From JACVRW01 sp963827065 (GTDB lineage: Bacteria > Actinomycetota > Thermoleophilia > Solirubrobacterales > Thermoleophilaceae), in the NCBI GenBank assembly GCA_963827065.1, contig CAWGZM010000008.1:124001-188000 (forward strand): a DNA stretch of 64,000 nt, read 5' to 3'. Position 1 is the first letter of the stretch. Each line of letters opens with the position of its first letter. A program made the position numbers and the translations under genes. The notes beneath the pieces are model-generated. The model saw nothing but the letters and a program-made list of their open reading frames with translations. It was not told the DNA's origin and did not search any database. Positions 47,207 to 55,967 of the stretch are shown one piece after another.

Positions 47207-48973
47207 TCATCGGGTCCCTCCTCCGCTGCGGGTGGAGGTAGGTGGCCGGGACCTCCCGTCCCGCTCGCCCCGGTTACCCGGCTCGGATGCGTCGGGGCGT
47301 GGCCGGCGGTAGCCGGTCGCCGACTGCACCGCGGAGGGTCGCCACTTTATCCCCCCACGAAGCGTTGGCACGTTCTCCGCGTTCATCCGATCGGCGATCG
47401 CCTGAAGGGTCATCCCGCTCGCGCGCATTGCCCGTATGCGCTCCTTCAAGGCCGAGACGTCCTCTATCGCCGGGCGGCCGCTGCCACTCGCCCTCTTGGT
47501 CGGTCGCGGCTCGCGCACGGGGTCAGGGTGGACGGTTCGCGCCGACGGACGCCGTTGCCCGTCGAAGGTACCGAGCGACACCAGCATGTCGCCGATCTCA
47601 CTGCCGCTCGTGGTGCCCGTATCCAGCCCCTCATTGACCGACACGAGCCGCGCCTCCCGCCGCCGAAGCCACAGGACGATGTGGCCGACCTCGCGAGCCG
47701 AGCGGGCCAGCCGCCCCAGTTCCGCAACTACCAGACACGAGGCCTCCCCCGCCGCGAGTCGCCGGAGGGCGTACTGCATGCCAGGACGCTCTGGCACGGT
47801 GCCATCGACCTGTTCGAGGTCCCGGATGACGTCCTTCAGCTCCAGCCCACGCTGACGGCAGGCCGCATCGATCGCGGCCATCTGGCCTCCGAGCTCCCGG
47901 CCGTCCACCGCTTCCTGCTCACGGACGCTCACATAGCCGAGCGCCGCGGCCCCGTTGCGCCTTCGGCCCGGATCTGGGCTTGACGGGGCCGTTGCCCCTG
48001 CGTTCGGCTTCGGTCCCTTCCGGTCGCTTTTCGGCATGGGCTCGGGCCCCACCGCTCCGCCGGTCGAGCGGGTTGCCTCCGGCCTGCCACGCGCTCCCTT
48101 GAGCCAACGGGAAAGGGCCAGGCCAATCGCGGCAAGCGCGAGCCCCGCCAGCGCCATGAGCAGCGGAGGTGGGGACTCTGCTCCATCGGTCCCCTCGGTG
48201 CGATCGTCGGCAGCCGCAGGGGTTCGGGTTCGGCTCTGCTCCTGTACTCCCGCCGGTGTGCTGCCGTCAGCTCGACCGGACTGGTCATTCGTGCCGGAAG
48301 CCTCCGCACGGCTTTCCGGACGACGGTCTCGCTGGCGGGGCTCGTTGGCGCGGCCCGTGTCGCTTGCACGACGGGCAGGCTGGTCTCCGCCGGCGCGCGC
48401 GAGGGCGACAGCCGTCGCACGCGACAACACGCCGCTGGCAGGTTGTCCGGCCGCGCGCTGGAAGCGCTCCACGGCAGCCTGGGTACGAGGGCCGTACAGG
48501 CCGTCAACCGGTCCCGGCCGGTGGCCGAGAGCACGGAGCCGGCGCTGGATGGCACGCACCTGCGGCGACCCTCCGAGTTGTCCGTAGCCGGCGCCCCGAG
48601 CGAGCTGCGGCGTCTTGCCGTTCAGCACCCGACGGGTCTGCGGTCCGACGATTCCGTCGACCGCGAGCCCGCTGTCGCGCTGGAGGCGCTCGACCGCCGC
48701 CTCCGTCAGCGGACCGTAGAAACCGTCAACGGGTCCCGGCCGCTGGCCAAGGGCCAGCAGACTGCGCTGCAGCGCCCGCACGCGCGGCTCGCCCTGCGGC
48801 TGCCCGTAGCCGGCTCCGCCGACGAGCAGTGCGCTCGCCCGGTCTGCGGCTCCTGCAGTGGAGTCGCTGGAATCGGCGGCGATGCTCACGACCGGCACAC
48901 AGAGCACGACAAGGCAAGCCATGACGCTCACCGCCGATGCCCGCGTGCCTCCCACGCAATATCTCCTGTTCAT
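47207..48973 (-). CDS. Membrane-anchored fusion: two peptidoglycan-binding domains, TM helix, degenerate serine-recombinase fold
   Basis: 588 residues. Order: signal-type hydrophobic segment (15-33); PG-binding type 1 domain (~56-117, PRVRALQRSLLALG, GPVDGFYGPLTEAAVERLQ); a second one (~129-192, GPVDGLYGPRTQAAVERFQ); a Ser/Thr/Arg/Glu linker; a membrane helix (269-289, PPPLLMALAGLALAAIGLAL); a basic linker; a resolvase-fold domain (~344-475, LGYVSVREQE, QMAAIDAACRQRGLEL, LVVAELGRLARSAREVG); and a helix-turn-helix-like region (508-556, MTLQAIADRMNAENVPTLRG). In active resolvases the first strand reads GYxRVS with the catalytic Ser; here it is GYVSVR, with Ser349 and Arg351 swapped, and LDRLxR is LGRLAR (Gly420). 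So it is probably not a catalytic recombinase. ATG 48973 has AGGAG 7 bases upstream. Confidence 0.85.
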   Translation of the reverse strand: MNRRYCVGGTRASAVSVMACLVVLCVPVVSIAADSSDSTAGAADRASALLVGGAGYGQPQGEPRVRALQRSLLALGQRPGPVDGFYGPLTEAAVERLQRDSGLAVDGIVGPQTRRVLNGKTPQLARGAGYGQLGGSPQVRAIQRRLRALGHRPGPVDGLYGPRTQAAVERFQRAAGQPASGVLSRATAVALARAGGDQPARRASDTGRANEPRQRDRRPESRAEASGTNDQSGRADGSTPAGVQEQSRTRTPAAADDRTEGTDGAESPPPLLMALAGLALAAIGLALSRWLKGARGRPEATRSTGGAVGPEPMPKSDRKGPKPNAGATAPSSPDPGRRRNGAAALGYVSVREQEAVDGRELGGQMAAIDAACRQRGLELKDVIRDLEQVDGTVPERPGMQYALRRLAAGEASCLVVAELGRLARSAREVGHIVLWLRRREARLVSVNEGLDTGTTSGSEIGDMLVSLGTFDGQRRPSARTVHPDPVREPRPTKRASGSGRPAIEDVSALKERIRAMRASGMTLQAIADRMNAENVPTLRGGIKWRPSAVQSATGYRRPRPDASEPGNRGERDGRSRPPTSTRSGGGTR

Positions 48974-49046
48974 CGTCCTACTCCTGAATCGAACGGTGCA
49001 CCCGGGCGCCCACGGCACCCGAGTCGGACGGGCTGGCGTGGAGGCC

Positions 49047-50693
49047 TTAGCCGGGCCGTTCGTTCAGAGCGACGATCGTCACCGAATGCCAGTGAACCGG
49101 AACCAGTTGCAACCGGCCCCAGAGTCCGCCGGCAAACGCGGCACGGGAAATCACTAGCGCATAGAGGGCAGCGGATCCGCCACCGGAGGAGCCGGCTCCC
49201 GCTGCTCCGGATGGCGCACCCCCGGACAGCGGAGGCGGCTCGGGCGACGGAGCCGGCGAAGGATCTTCGCGGGGCGGGACGGAGTCCCGCCGTGCGGGCG
49301 ATGATGCCGCAGCCGGCGCCTGACCTTGCTCCGCCAACATAGCCATCGCGGCCCTCACCCCGGCCAGATCGTCCATCAGCTTGAGCGCCTCGCGGAACAC
49401 GGCCTCCGCTGGCGTCTCGGCCCGGGCTGGGGAGTCGCCAACCGGGGGTGTGCGCCCGTCGGCGGGTGTGAGCGGCTCCGGTGGGGGCTCGGGAACCGGC
49501 GCGGATGTGGGCTCTGGGATCGGGCCTGATGCAGGCTCTGGCGTCAGTGCCGCTGCGGGCTCGGGGGTCGGCTCCGGCCTGGGTTCGGGGGTCGGCGCCG
49601 GTGCAGGCTCGGGCGTCGGCTCCGGCGTCAGCGCTGGTGCGGGCTCCGGCGTCGGCTCCGGCGTCAGCGCTGGTGCGAGCTCGGGCGTCGGCTCAGATGC
49701 CGGCGCAGGTATTGGCTCTGGGGTCGGCTCCGGTAGGGGCTCAGGCGCAGGCGTGGGCTCGGGGGTCGGCGCCGGAGTGGGCTCCGGTGCCAGCGCCGGT
49801 GCGGGGTCAGGCGCAGGCGACGGCTCCGGCGTCGGCTCGGGGGTCGGCGCAGGCGTGGGCTCCGGTGTCGGCGCCGGTGCGGGCTCAGGCGCAGGCGACG
49901 GCTCGGGAGCCGGCGCCGGTGCGGGCGCGGGCTCGGGCTCAGGCGACGGCTCGGGCCCCGGCTCCGGCGTCGGCTCCGGGCTCGGCGCCGGTGCGGGCTC
50001 GGGCTCAGGCGCAGGCGACGGCTCGGGCCCCGGCTCCAGCGTCGGCTCCGGGCTCGGCGCCGGTGCGGCTCGGGCTCAGGCGTCGGGCTCGGCGCCGGCG
50101 CCGGCGCTCGGGCGCAGGGCTCGGGCGTCGGCTCCGGCGCTCCGGGCTCGGCGCCGGTGCGGGCTCGGGCTCAGGCGCAGGCGACGGGCGCGGGCGTTGG
50201 CTCCGGCTCCGGGCTCGGCGCCGGTGCGGGCTCGGGCTCAGGCGCAGGCGACGGCTCCGGGCGTCGGCTCCGGGCGTCGGCGCCGGTGCGGGCTCGGGCT
50301 CAGGCGCAGGCGACGGCTCGGGCGCCGGCTCCGGTGCTGGCTCGGGGTCAGGCGCAGGCGACGGCGCGGGCGACGGCGCGGGCCCGGTGCGGGCTCGGGC
50401 GTCGGCGCCGGCTCCAGCGTCGGCTCCAGTGCGGGCTCGGGCTCAGGCGCAGGCTCCGGGCTCGGCGCCGGTGCGGGCTCGGGCTCAGGCGCAGGCGGCT
50501 CCGCGTTTGTACCCGGTGCTGAGCCCTCCACGGGAGTTGTCGCGTCAACCCCGGGTTCTGTCTCGCCACCGCTGACCTGCGCCGACGCGGGCGGGACGAG
50601 CAGCGCAAAGGCGATAACGGTGATCAGCGCAACGAGAGACATGCGGCTGCCGCGGCCGATCGTGACGCCGCCCGTACCACTGGCTTCACTCAC
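49047..50693 (-). pseudogene. Secreted/anchored Glu-Pro-repeat protein, reading frame broken in the repeat
   Basis: This is one gene in design. A signal peptide (SLVALITVIAFALLVPPASAQ) is followed by a long Glu-Pro-X-Pro repeat. A unique C-terminal part follows: AEAVFREALKLMDDLAGVRAAM, then Ser/Pro-rich sequence and a hydrophobic stretch AALYALVISRAAFAGGLW before QLVPVHWHSVTIVALNERPG. The N- and C-terminal parts lie in the same frame, but between about 50068 and 50394 the Glu codons change phase six times, so the frame as given is disrupted. Outside this zone the repeat stays in frame for over 500 bases. The start could be GTG 50693, GTG 50705 or ATG 50642. The gene precedes the PG-binding/recombinase-fold gene by 73 bp. 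Confidence 0.65.
49512..50500. repeat. ~1-kb imperfect tandem repeat encoding Glu-Pro pairs
   Basis: Variants of GGCGCCGGTGCGGGCTCGGG and GGCTCAGGCGCAGGCGACGG recur on the plus strand. On the coding (minus) strand Glu codons fall at 6-, 12-, 18- or 24-base spacing, each followed by Pro. High self-similarity makes the region prone to slippage or to assembly error. Confidence 0.85.
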
Positions 50694-50735
50694 GTTCGTT
50701 ATCACGGGTTGACACTGCCGGCGACGGCACAACCC

Positions 50736-51104
50736 AAGCTATGTTCGAAGCCCCAGGCGGGTGTCAGGCGCGCATCGCGATTCCCGCAAATTGCGCGAAC
50801 TCGCGGTCCTGCAGGTGTGCGTATACGCAATCGTCGTGCTCCGACCAGCCGCGGACGACCCCGCGGCCCGTGAGAAACGCCCCCGTCGCATGTCGGGCGT
50901 GGCGTGGCGGGACACCGTTCTGGCGCCACTCATCCTGCTCTGCGCAATCACCGGCCTACTCGATCCGCACGTCCGCGCGACCGGCGGACGACGCCGGCAC
51001 TCAACGCCCTACTGGCGTCGGTGCCGCGGCGACAGGGAGCCAGCGCCGCCGGGCGTGAGTAGCCTCTAAGGCTCCCCCGCCGCCTGATAAGGAGCCGCCG
51101 CAAA
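50736..51104. other. Intergenic region without a supported gene
   Basis: This 369-bp gap separates the divergent Glu-Pro protein and thiolase genes. Short open frames on both strands (for example GTG 50761 to 51069) have no recognisable family, no good ribosome site and unusual composition, so I do not call them. The region should hold both promoters. An AGGAG lies 11 bases before the thiolase ATG. Confidence 0.5.
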
Positions 51105-52268
51105 ATGCCCGAAGCCGTGATCGTCGACGCCGTCCGCACGCCCATCGGGCGTGCCTTCAAGGGCTCGCTCGCCCAGCTGCGCCCGGACGAGATGGGCGCC
51201 TTCGTCGTGGACGCGCTGCTCGAGCGCAACGCCGAGGTCGACCCGGAGCTCGTCGAGGAGATCTACTGCGGTGTCGGGCTCCCACAGGGGCTGCAGGGCT
51301 TCAACATCGCCCGCATCATCGCGCTCCTCTCGGCGCGGCTCCCGCTCGGCACGAACGGGACCACTGTGTCGCGCTACTGCGCGTCGTCGCTCGAGTCGAT
51401 CCGCCAGGCGGCCAACGCCGTGGTCGCGGGCCAGGGCGACGTCTACATCGCGGCCGGCGTCGAGTGGGTCTCGCGCTACAACGAGGCCGTCGAGGGTGCG
51501 CGACCGCAGGACCAGAACGAGCACCTCCAGGGGAAGAACGGCGACGTCGACGCCTACATCACCATGGGCCTCACCGCCGAGAACGTGGCCGAGCGCTACG
51601 AGGTCTCGCGGGCGGACATGGACAAGTACGCGCAACGCTCGCAGGAGCTCGCCGTCGAGTCGCAGGAGAACGGCTACTTCGACCGTGAGATCGTGCCGGT
51701 GACGCTGCCGGACGGGACCGTGGTCGCAAAGGATGACGGGCCGCGCGCATCGTCGACGCTCGAGAAGCTCGCCGAGCTCGACCCCGTGTTCAAGGAGGAC
51801 GGCAAGGTCACGGCGGGCAACTCGTGCCCGCTGAACGACGGCGCCGCCGCGGTGCTCGTGATGTCGGACTCGAAGGCGGACGAGCTCGGGCTGAAGCCGC
51901 GCGCCCGCATCATCACCTCGGCCACGGCGGCGAACGAGCCCGAGTACATGGGCGTCGCGCCGATCTGGGCGGTCAAGAAGGTGCTCGAGCGCGCCGGCAT
52001 GACGATCGACGACGTCGACACCGTCGAGCTGAACGAGGCCTTCGCCGCGCAGGTGATCCCGATCATGGCCGAGACCGGCATCCCGCTCGAGAAGCTGAAC
52101 CCGCACGGCGGGGCGATCGCGCTCGGGCACCCATTCGGCATGACCGGCGCGCGCATCATGACGACGCTCCTCAACGGGCTCGAGACGGACGACAAGACGA
52201 TCGGGCTCGAGACGATGTGCGTGGCCGGCGGCCAGGGCCAGGCCATGCTCGTCGAGCGACTGAACTAG
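51105..52268 (+). CDS. Acetyl-CoA acyltransferase (thiolase)
   Basis: This 387-residue thiolase has nucleophile Cys92 (SRYCASSLESIRQAANAV), His342 (HGGAIALGHPFGMTGAR) and the second active-site Cys372 (ETMCVAGGQGQAM). ELNEAFAAQVIP is also typical. It is a degradative or biosynthetic acyl-CoA thiolase; the family position resembles FadA-type 3-ketoacyl-CoA thiolases. It starts at ATG 51105 with AGGAG upstream. Its end overlaps the convergent hydrolase gene by 4 bases. Confidence 0.92.
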   Translation: MPEAVIVDAVRTPIGRAFKGSLAQLRPDEMGAFVVDALLERNAEVDPELVEEIYCGVGLPQGLQGFNIARIIALLSARLPLGTNGTTVSRYCASSLESIRQAANAVVAGQGDVYIAAGVEWVSRYNEAVEGARPQDQNEHLQGKNGDVDAYITMGLTAENVAERYEVSRADMDKYAQRSQELAVESQENGYFDREIVPVTLPDGTVVAKDDGPRASSTLEKLAELDPVFKEDGKVTAGNSCPLNDGAAAVLVMSDSKADELGLKPRARIITSATAANEPEYMGVAPIWAVKKVLERAGMTIDDVDTVELNEAFAAQVIPIMAETGIPLEKLNPHGGAIALGHPFGMTGARIMTTLLNGLETDDKTIGLETMCVAGGQGQAMLVERLN

Positions 52269-53128
52269 AAGCCGGCGATCAGGGACGCCAGCCGCTCCGG
52301 GGCGTCCTCGGCGCTGAACGTGCGCGCGCCCTCGATCCACTCGAGACGCGCGTCCGGAATGAGCCGCGCGAGGCGCTCCGCGTGCGCGGGCGGGAAGAAG
52401 CGGTCGCCGGCGGACCAGGCGATCAGCACCGGCTTCTCGAAGCCGGTCAGCTTCGCCGCCGCGTCGAGCGTGTGGCGCGGGTCGAGCCCGGCGAGCAGCT
52501 TGCGCACATCCCTGCGGATGTCGCCGCGCGTGAGCACCGGCAGGACGTAGGAGTCCTCGGCCTCGGGCTCGGGGGGCTCATTCGAAAGCCAGCCGTAGGC
52601 GATCGGCAGGCGGCGCAGCCGCCGGATACGCAGACCGGCGAAGACGACCGGGATGGCGCCCGGCACGCGCGCCGGTGCGAGCACGTAGCGGAACAGCTTC
52701 GGCGGGAAGTTGTCGAAGGCGTCGCAGGAGGTGAGGACGACACGCCCGAGCCGCTCGGGCCGGCGCGTGGCGAGGATCTGGGTGAGGCCGCCGCCGGTGT
52801 CGCTGCCGACGATCGTGACGTCCTCGAGCTCGAGCGCTGCGAGCGCATCCGCGATCAGGTCCGCGAGGGCCGGCGGGCCCAGGTCCGCGTCGCGCGGCAT
52901 CGCCTCGATGTGCGACCCGAGCGGCATGTCGAGCGCCACACGCGTGCGGCCATCGAGCAGCGGCACCACCCTGCGCCACAGGTTCGCGTTGACGAGGGCG
53001 CCATGTACGAACACCACCGGAGGCCCCGCGCCGGTCATGTGCGCCCGGATGCGGCGCCCGCCGCCCAGGTCCAGTGTGCGCGCGGGCCCCAGGGCTTCCG
53101 CCCTCCAGGTCGCCCGCTCGTCCGTCAT
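52265..53128 (-). CDS. Alpha/beta-hydrolase fold protein with Asp nucleophile and no canonical His
   Basis: This 287-residue protein has the HG oxyanion motif VVFVHGALVNANLWRRV and nucleophile elbow VGSDTGGG with Asp110, as in haloalkane dehalogenases and epoxide hydrolases. A second acid is plausible in LIAWSAGDRFFPP. Where the catalytic His usually stands (GAGHF-type motif) it reads EGARTFSAEDAPERL, so the base is absent or elsewhere. It may be a non-classical enzyme or a binding protein. It overlaps the MDR gene upstream by 4 bases. Confidence 0.78.
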   Translation of the reverse strand: MTDERATWRAEALGPARTLDLGGGRRIRAHMTGAGPPVVFVHGALVNANLWRRVVPLLDGRTRVALDMPLGSHIEAMPRDADLGPPALADLIADALAALELEDVTIVGSDTGGGLTQILATRRPERLGRVVLTSCDAFDNFPPKLFRYVLAPARVPGAIPVVFAGLRIRRLRRLPIAYGWLSNEPPEPEAEDSYVLPVLTRGDIRRDVRKLLAGLDPRHTLDAAAKLTGFEKPVLIAWSAGDRFFPPAHAERLARLIPDARLEWIEGARTFSAEDAPERLASLIAGF

Positions 53129-54066
53129 GGCAGCAGGACGATCTTGCCGAGCTTGCCGCCGCTCGTGAAGCGGTCGTAGGCCTGTTCGGCCTCGTCGAGC
53201 CCGAAGGTGGCGGCGACCGGCACGGTGAGGGCACCGGTCTCGAAGTGCGGCAGGAGCTCACGTTCGACGAGACGGGCCGCGAGCGCCTTCTCCTCGAGCG
53301 GCCTGGCCCGCAGCGTCGAGCCGTGGATGCGCGCGTGCTTCTGCATCAGCGCGTGCAGGTTGATCTCGGCGGTCGGCCCGCTGCCGCCGACCCCGATCAC
53401 GGCGATGCGGCCGCGGCGGGCGAGCGCCGCGAGGTTCTCCTCGAGGTTGCCCGCCCCGACGAGCTCGAGGATGACGTCGTAGGGCCCGTGGTCGCCGAAT
53501 CCCTCGGGTGCGATCGCACGGGCGCCGAGGGCCTCGACCTCCTCGCGCAGCTCCTCGCGCCGGACCGTGGCGGTCACCCGCGCGCCGGCGGCGCGGCCGA
53601 TCTGCACGGCCGCGGTGCCCACTCCACCTGCCGCGCCGTGCACGAGCAGGTGCTCGCCGGGCCGCAGGCCCGCTTGGGTGAAGAGCGCGTCGTGGGCGGT
53701 CGTGAAGACCTCGGGCAGGCCGCCCGCCTGGGGCCAGTCGAGCCCCTCGGGCACGGGCATGGCCATGCGCTCGTGCACGATCGCGAGCTCGGCCTGGCCG
53801 CCGCCCCCGACCACCGCCATCACCCGGTCGCCTTCCGAGAAGCGGCGCGCGCCCGGCCCGACGGCCGCGACCTCGCCGGCGAGCTCGAGGCCCGGGATGT
53901 CCGCGGGCTCGCCGGGCGGCGCGGGATAGGCCCCGCGGCGCTGCAGCATGTCCGCTCCGTTCAGCCCGGCGCCGTGCACGCGCACCAGGATCTGACCGTG
54001 CCCGGGCTCGGGATCGGGGTGCTCCTCGACCACGAGCCCTCCGTCCCTGATCGTCACCGCCCGCAT
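53125..54066 (-). CDS. Quinone oxidoreductase/zinc-free MDR family dehydrogenase
   Basis: This 313-residue medium-chain reductase has the NADPH motif VHGAAGGVGTAAVQIGRAAGARV and lacks zinc-ligand Cys residues, which points to the quinone oxidoreductase (QOR) group. The N-terminal GroES-like domain shows GLNGADMLQRRGAYPAPPGEPADIPGLELAGEV, and FTSGGKLGKIVLLP is the typical C-terminal end. It overlaps the alpha/beta hydrolase gene by 4 bases, so the two form a small operon. The substrate is unknown. Confidence 0.87.
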   Translation of the reverse strand: MRAVTIRDGGLVVEEHPDPEPGHGQILVRVHGAGLNGADMLQRRGAYPAPPGEPADIPGLELAGEVAAVGPGARRFSEGDRVMAVVGGGGQAELAIVHERMAMPVPEGLDWPQAGGLPEVFTTAHDALFTQAGLRPGEHLLVHGAAGGVGTAAVQIGRAAGARVTATVRREELREEVEALGARAIAPEGFGDHGPYDVILELVGAGNLEENLAALARRGRIAVIGVGGSGPTAEINLHALMQKHARIHGSTLRARPLEEKALAARLVERELLPHFETGALTVPVAATFGLDEAEQAYDRFTSGGKLGKIVLLP

Positions 54067-54162
54067 GGGGCGGGAAATCTAGCCGCTGCGGGACGTTTCT
54101 GAAGGAGGGGTGCGCTGTGAATCGAATGTGTCCAGGCGGATTACTAGGTTGACGGCGCGCTC

Positions 54163-54963
54163 GTGAAGCCACCAGCGTTCATCACGGCCGGATTCCGGCC
54201 CCCGCTCTGGCGGGAGGCTCGCTTCGGCTTGGAGACCGCGGCGCTGCTGCGCGACCCGATCCTGCGCGGCGACGGCGTTCCCGAGGGCCGCGGGCGCCCT
54301 GTGCTCTTGATCCCGGGCTTCCTCGCCGGTGACGGCTCGCTCGCGATGATGGCCGGCTGGCTCAAGCGAGCCGGCTACCGCCCGAGCCGGGCCGGGATGC
54401 GACTGAACGTGGACTGCTCGGGCACGATCACCACGCGGCTCGAGGAGCTGCTCGAGCAGCTGGTCACGGAACAGGGACGCAGAGCCGTCATCGTCGGCCA
54501 GAGCCGCGGCGGGACAATCGCGCGGGTGCTCGGCCGGCGGCGGCCGGACCTCGTCTGCGGCGTGGTCGCGCTCGGCTCGCCGCAGCTCGACCCGCTCGCT
54601 GTCCACGCGCTCGTACGCCTGCAGGTCGAGGCGGTCGCGCGGCTCGGCTCGCTCGGAGCTCCCGGGCTCTTCAAGCGCACCTGCCTCGAGTACGAGTGCT
54701 GCGCGTCCTTCTGGGCCGACCTGCCCGAGCCGATGCCGAGCGAGGTCGGGCTCGTCAGCGTCTACTCGAAGTCTGACGGGATCGTCGACTGGCGCGCGTG
54801 CCTTGATCCGTACGCGGACCAGGTCGAGGTCGGCAGCTCGCACTGCGGGATGGCCGTCTCGCCGGCCGCCTGGCGCGCGATCGCCGCTGCGCTCGGCTCC
54901 TTTGCCCGCGCGGACGCGCGACCGGCCCGGGCGCCCGCACGGCGCTATCCGCGCGCCGCCTGA
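54163..54963 (+). CDS. Alpha/beta hydrolase (lipase-like)
   Basis: This 266-residue protein has GRPVLLIPGFLAGDGSLAMM as oxyanion region, nucleophile elbow VIVGQSRGGTIARVLGRRRP with a Ser, and candidate His in VEVGSSHCGMAVSP. The pattern recalls the lipase/PHB-depolymerase-like group acting on lipid or triacylglycerol esters. The start is GTG 54163. It contains a Cys pair (YECCASFWADL). No signal peptide was seen. It overlaps the convergent zinc alcohol dehydrogenase gene by 19 bases. Confidence 0.78.
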   Translation: MKPPAFITAGFRPPLWREARFGLETAALLRDPILRGDGVPEGRGRPVLLIPGFLAGDGSLAMMAGWLKRAGYRPSRAGMRLNVDCSGTITTRLEELLEQLVTEQGRRAVIVGQSRGGTIARVLGRRRPDLVCGVVALGSPQLDPLAVHALVRLQVEAVARLGSLGAPGLFKRTCLEYECCASFWADLPEPMPSEVGLVSVYSKSDGIVDWRACLDPYADQVEVGSSHCGMAVSPAAWRAIAAALGSFARADARPARAPARRYPRAA

Positions 54964-55934
54964 GCCTCCGGCGGCACGACGACCGCGGCGCCGCGCAGGT
55001 CGCCGGCGCGCAGGTGCGCGAGTGCCTCGTTCGCCTGCTCGAGGCCGAAGGTCGCAACTCGTGTCTGCACGGGGACCCGCGGCGCGAGCGCAAGGAACTC
55101 CTCCCCATCCGCGCGAGTGAGGTTGGCGACCGAGCGCAGGACGCGCTCGCCCCAGAGCAGCTCGTACGGGAACGACGGGATGTCGCTCATGTGGATGCCG
55201 CCGCACACGACGCTGCCGCCCTTGGCCACGGCGCGCAGCGCGGCGGGCACGAGCTCACCAGCCGGAGCGAAGATGAGCGCTGCATCGAGCTCCTCGGGCG
55301 CCGGCCCGAGCGCGTCCCCCGCCCACTCCGCGCCCAGCTCGAGTGCGAACTCCTGCGCGGGTCGGTCGCCGGCGCGCGTGAAGGCGAACACGCGCCGGCC
55401 CTCGTGGCGGGCCACCTGGCAGATGATGTGGGCGGCCGCGCCGAAGCCGTAGATGCCGATGCGCTCCGCGTCGCCGGCCATGCGCAGCGTCCGGAAGCCG
55501 ATCAGCCCGGCGCAGAGGAGCGGCGCGGCCTGCAGGTCGGGGTAGTCCTCTGGGATCGGGAAGCAGAAGCGCTCGTCGGCGACCGCCAGCTGGGCGAAGC
55601 CGCCGTCGCGCCCGTAGCCGGTGAAAATCGCCCGCTCGCAGAGGTTCTCGCGACCGCTCCGGCAATAGCGGCACTCGCCGTCGGTCCAGCCGAGCCAGGG
55701 AACGCCGACACGCGCGCCGGGCGCGTGGCGCTCGCCGCCGCGCAGCACGCGAGCAACGATCTGGTGGCCCTGCACCAGCGGCAGCTTCGGCTCGCTGAGC
55801 TCGCCGTCGAGGATGTGCAGGTCGGTGCGGCAGACGCCGCAGGCAGACACCTCGAGCAGCAGCTCGCCGGGACCGGGCTCGGGATCCGGGAGCTCCGTGG
55901 GGCGGAGCGGCCGGCGCGCCGACTCGAGAACCAT
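54945..55934 (-). CDS. Zinc-dependent alcohol dehydrogenase
   Basis: This 329-residue MDR alcohol dehydrogenase has catalytic-zinc residues Cys35 (CGVCRTDLH) and His57 (VQGHQIVARVL). The structural zinc loop is GECRYCRSGRENLC with Cys88, Cys91 and Cys99; the usual first Cys is replaced by Asp85. The cofactor site follows (IGIYGFGAAAHIICQVARH). It may reduce or oxidise aldehydes and alcohols. ATG 55934 is 33 bp from the divergent sulfurtransferase start. Confidence 0.87.
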   Translation of the reverse strand: MVLESARRPLRPTELPDPEPGPGELLLEVSACGVCRTDLHILDGELSEPKLPLVQGHQIVARVLRGGERHAPGARVGVPWLGWTDGECRYCRSGRENLCERAIFTGYGRDGGFAQLAVADERFCFPIPEDYPDLQAAPLLCAGLIGFRTLRMAGDAERIGIYGFGAAAHIICQVARHEGRRVFAFTRAGDRPAQEFALELGAEWAGDALGPAPEELDAALIFAPAGELVPAALRAVAKGGSVVCGGIHMSDIPSFPYELLWGERVLRSVANLTRADGEEFLALAPRVPVQTRVATFGLEQANEALAHLRAGDLRGAAVVVPPEAQAARG

Positions 55935-55967
55935 CGCCAGCACCGCCGCAAGGCTACGCTCCCGGGC

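Noticed and set aside
49512..50500. Repeat region considered as a CRISPR array
   Set aside because: Units are variable, have no unique spacers and encode Glu-Pro in a coding frame.
50761..51069. Possible small membrane protein gene
   Set aside because: One hydrophobic stretch but no ribosome site, odd composition and no recognisable family in an expected promoter region.
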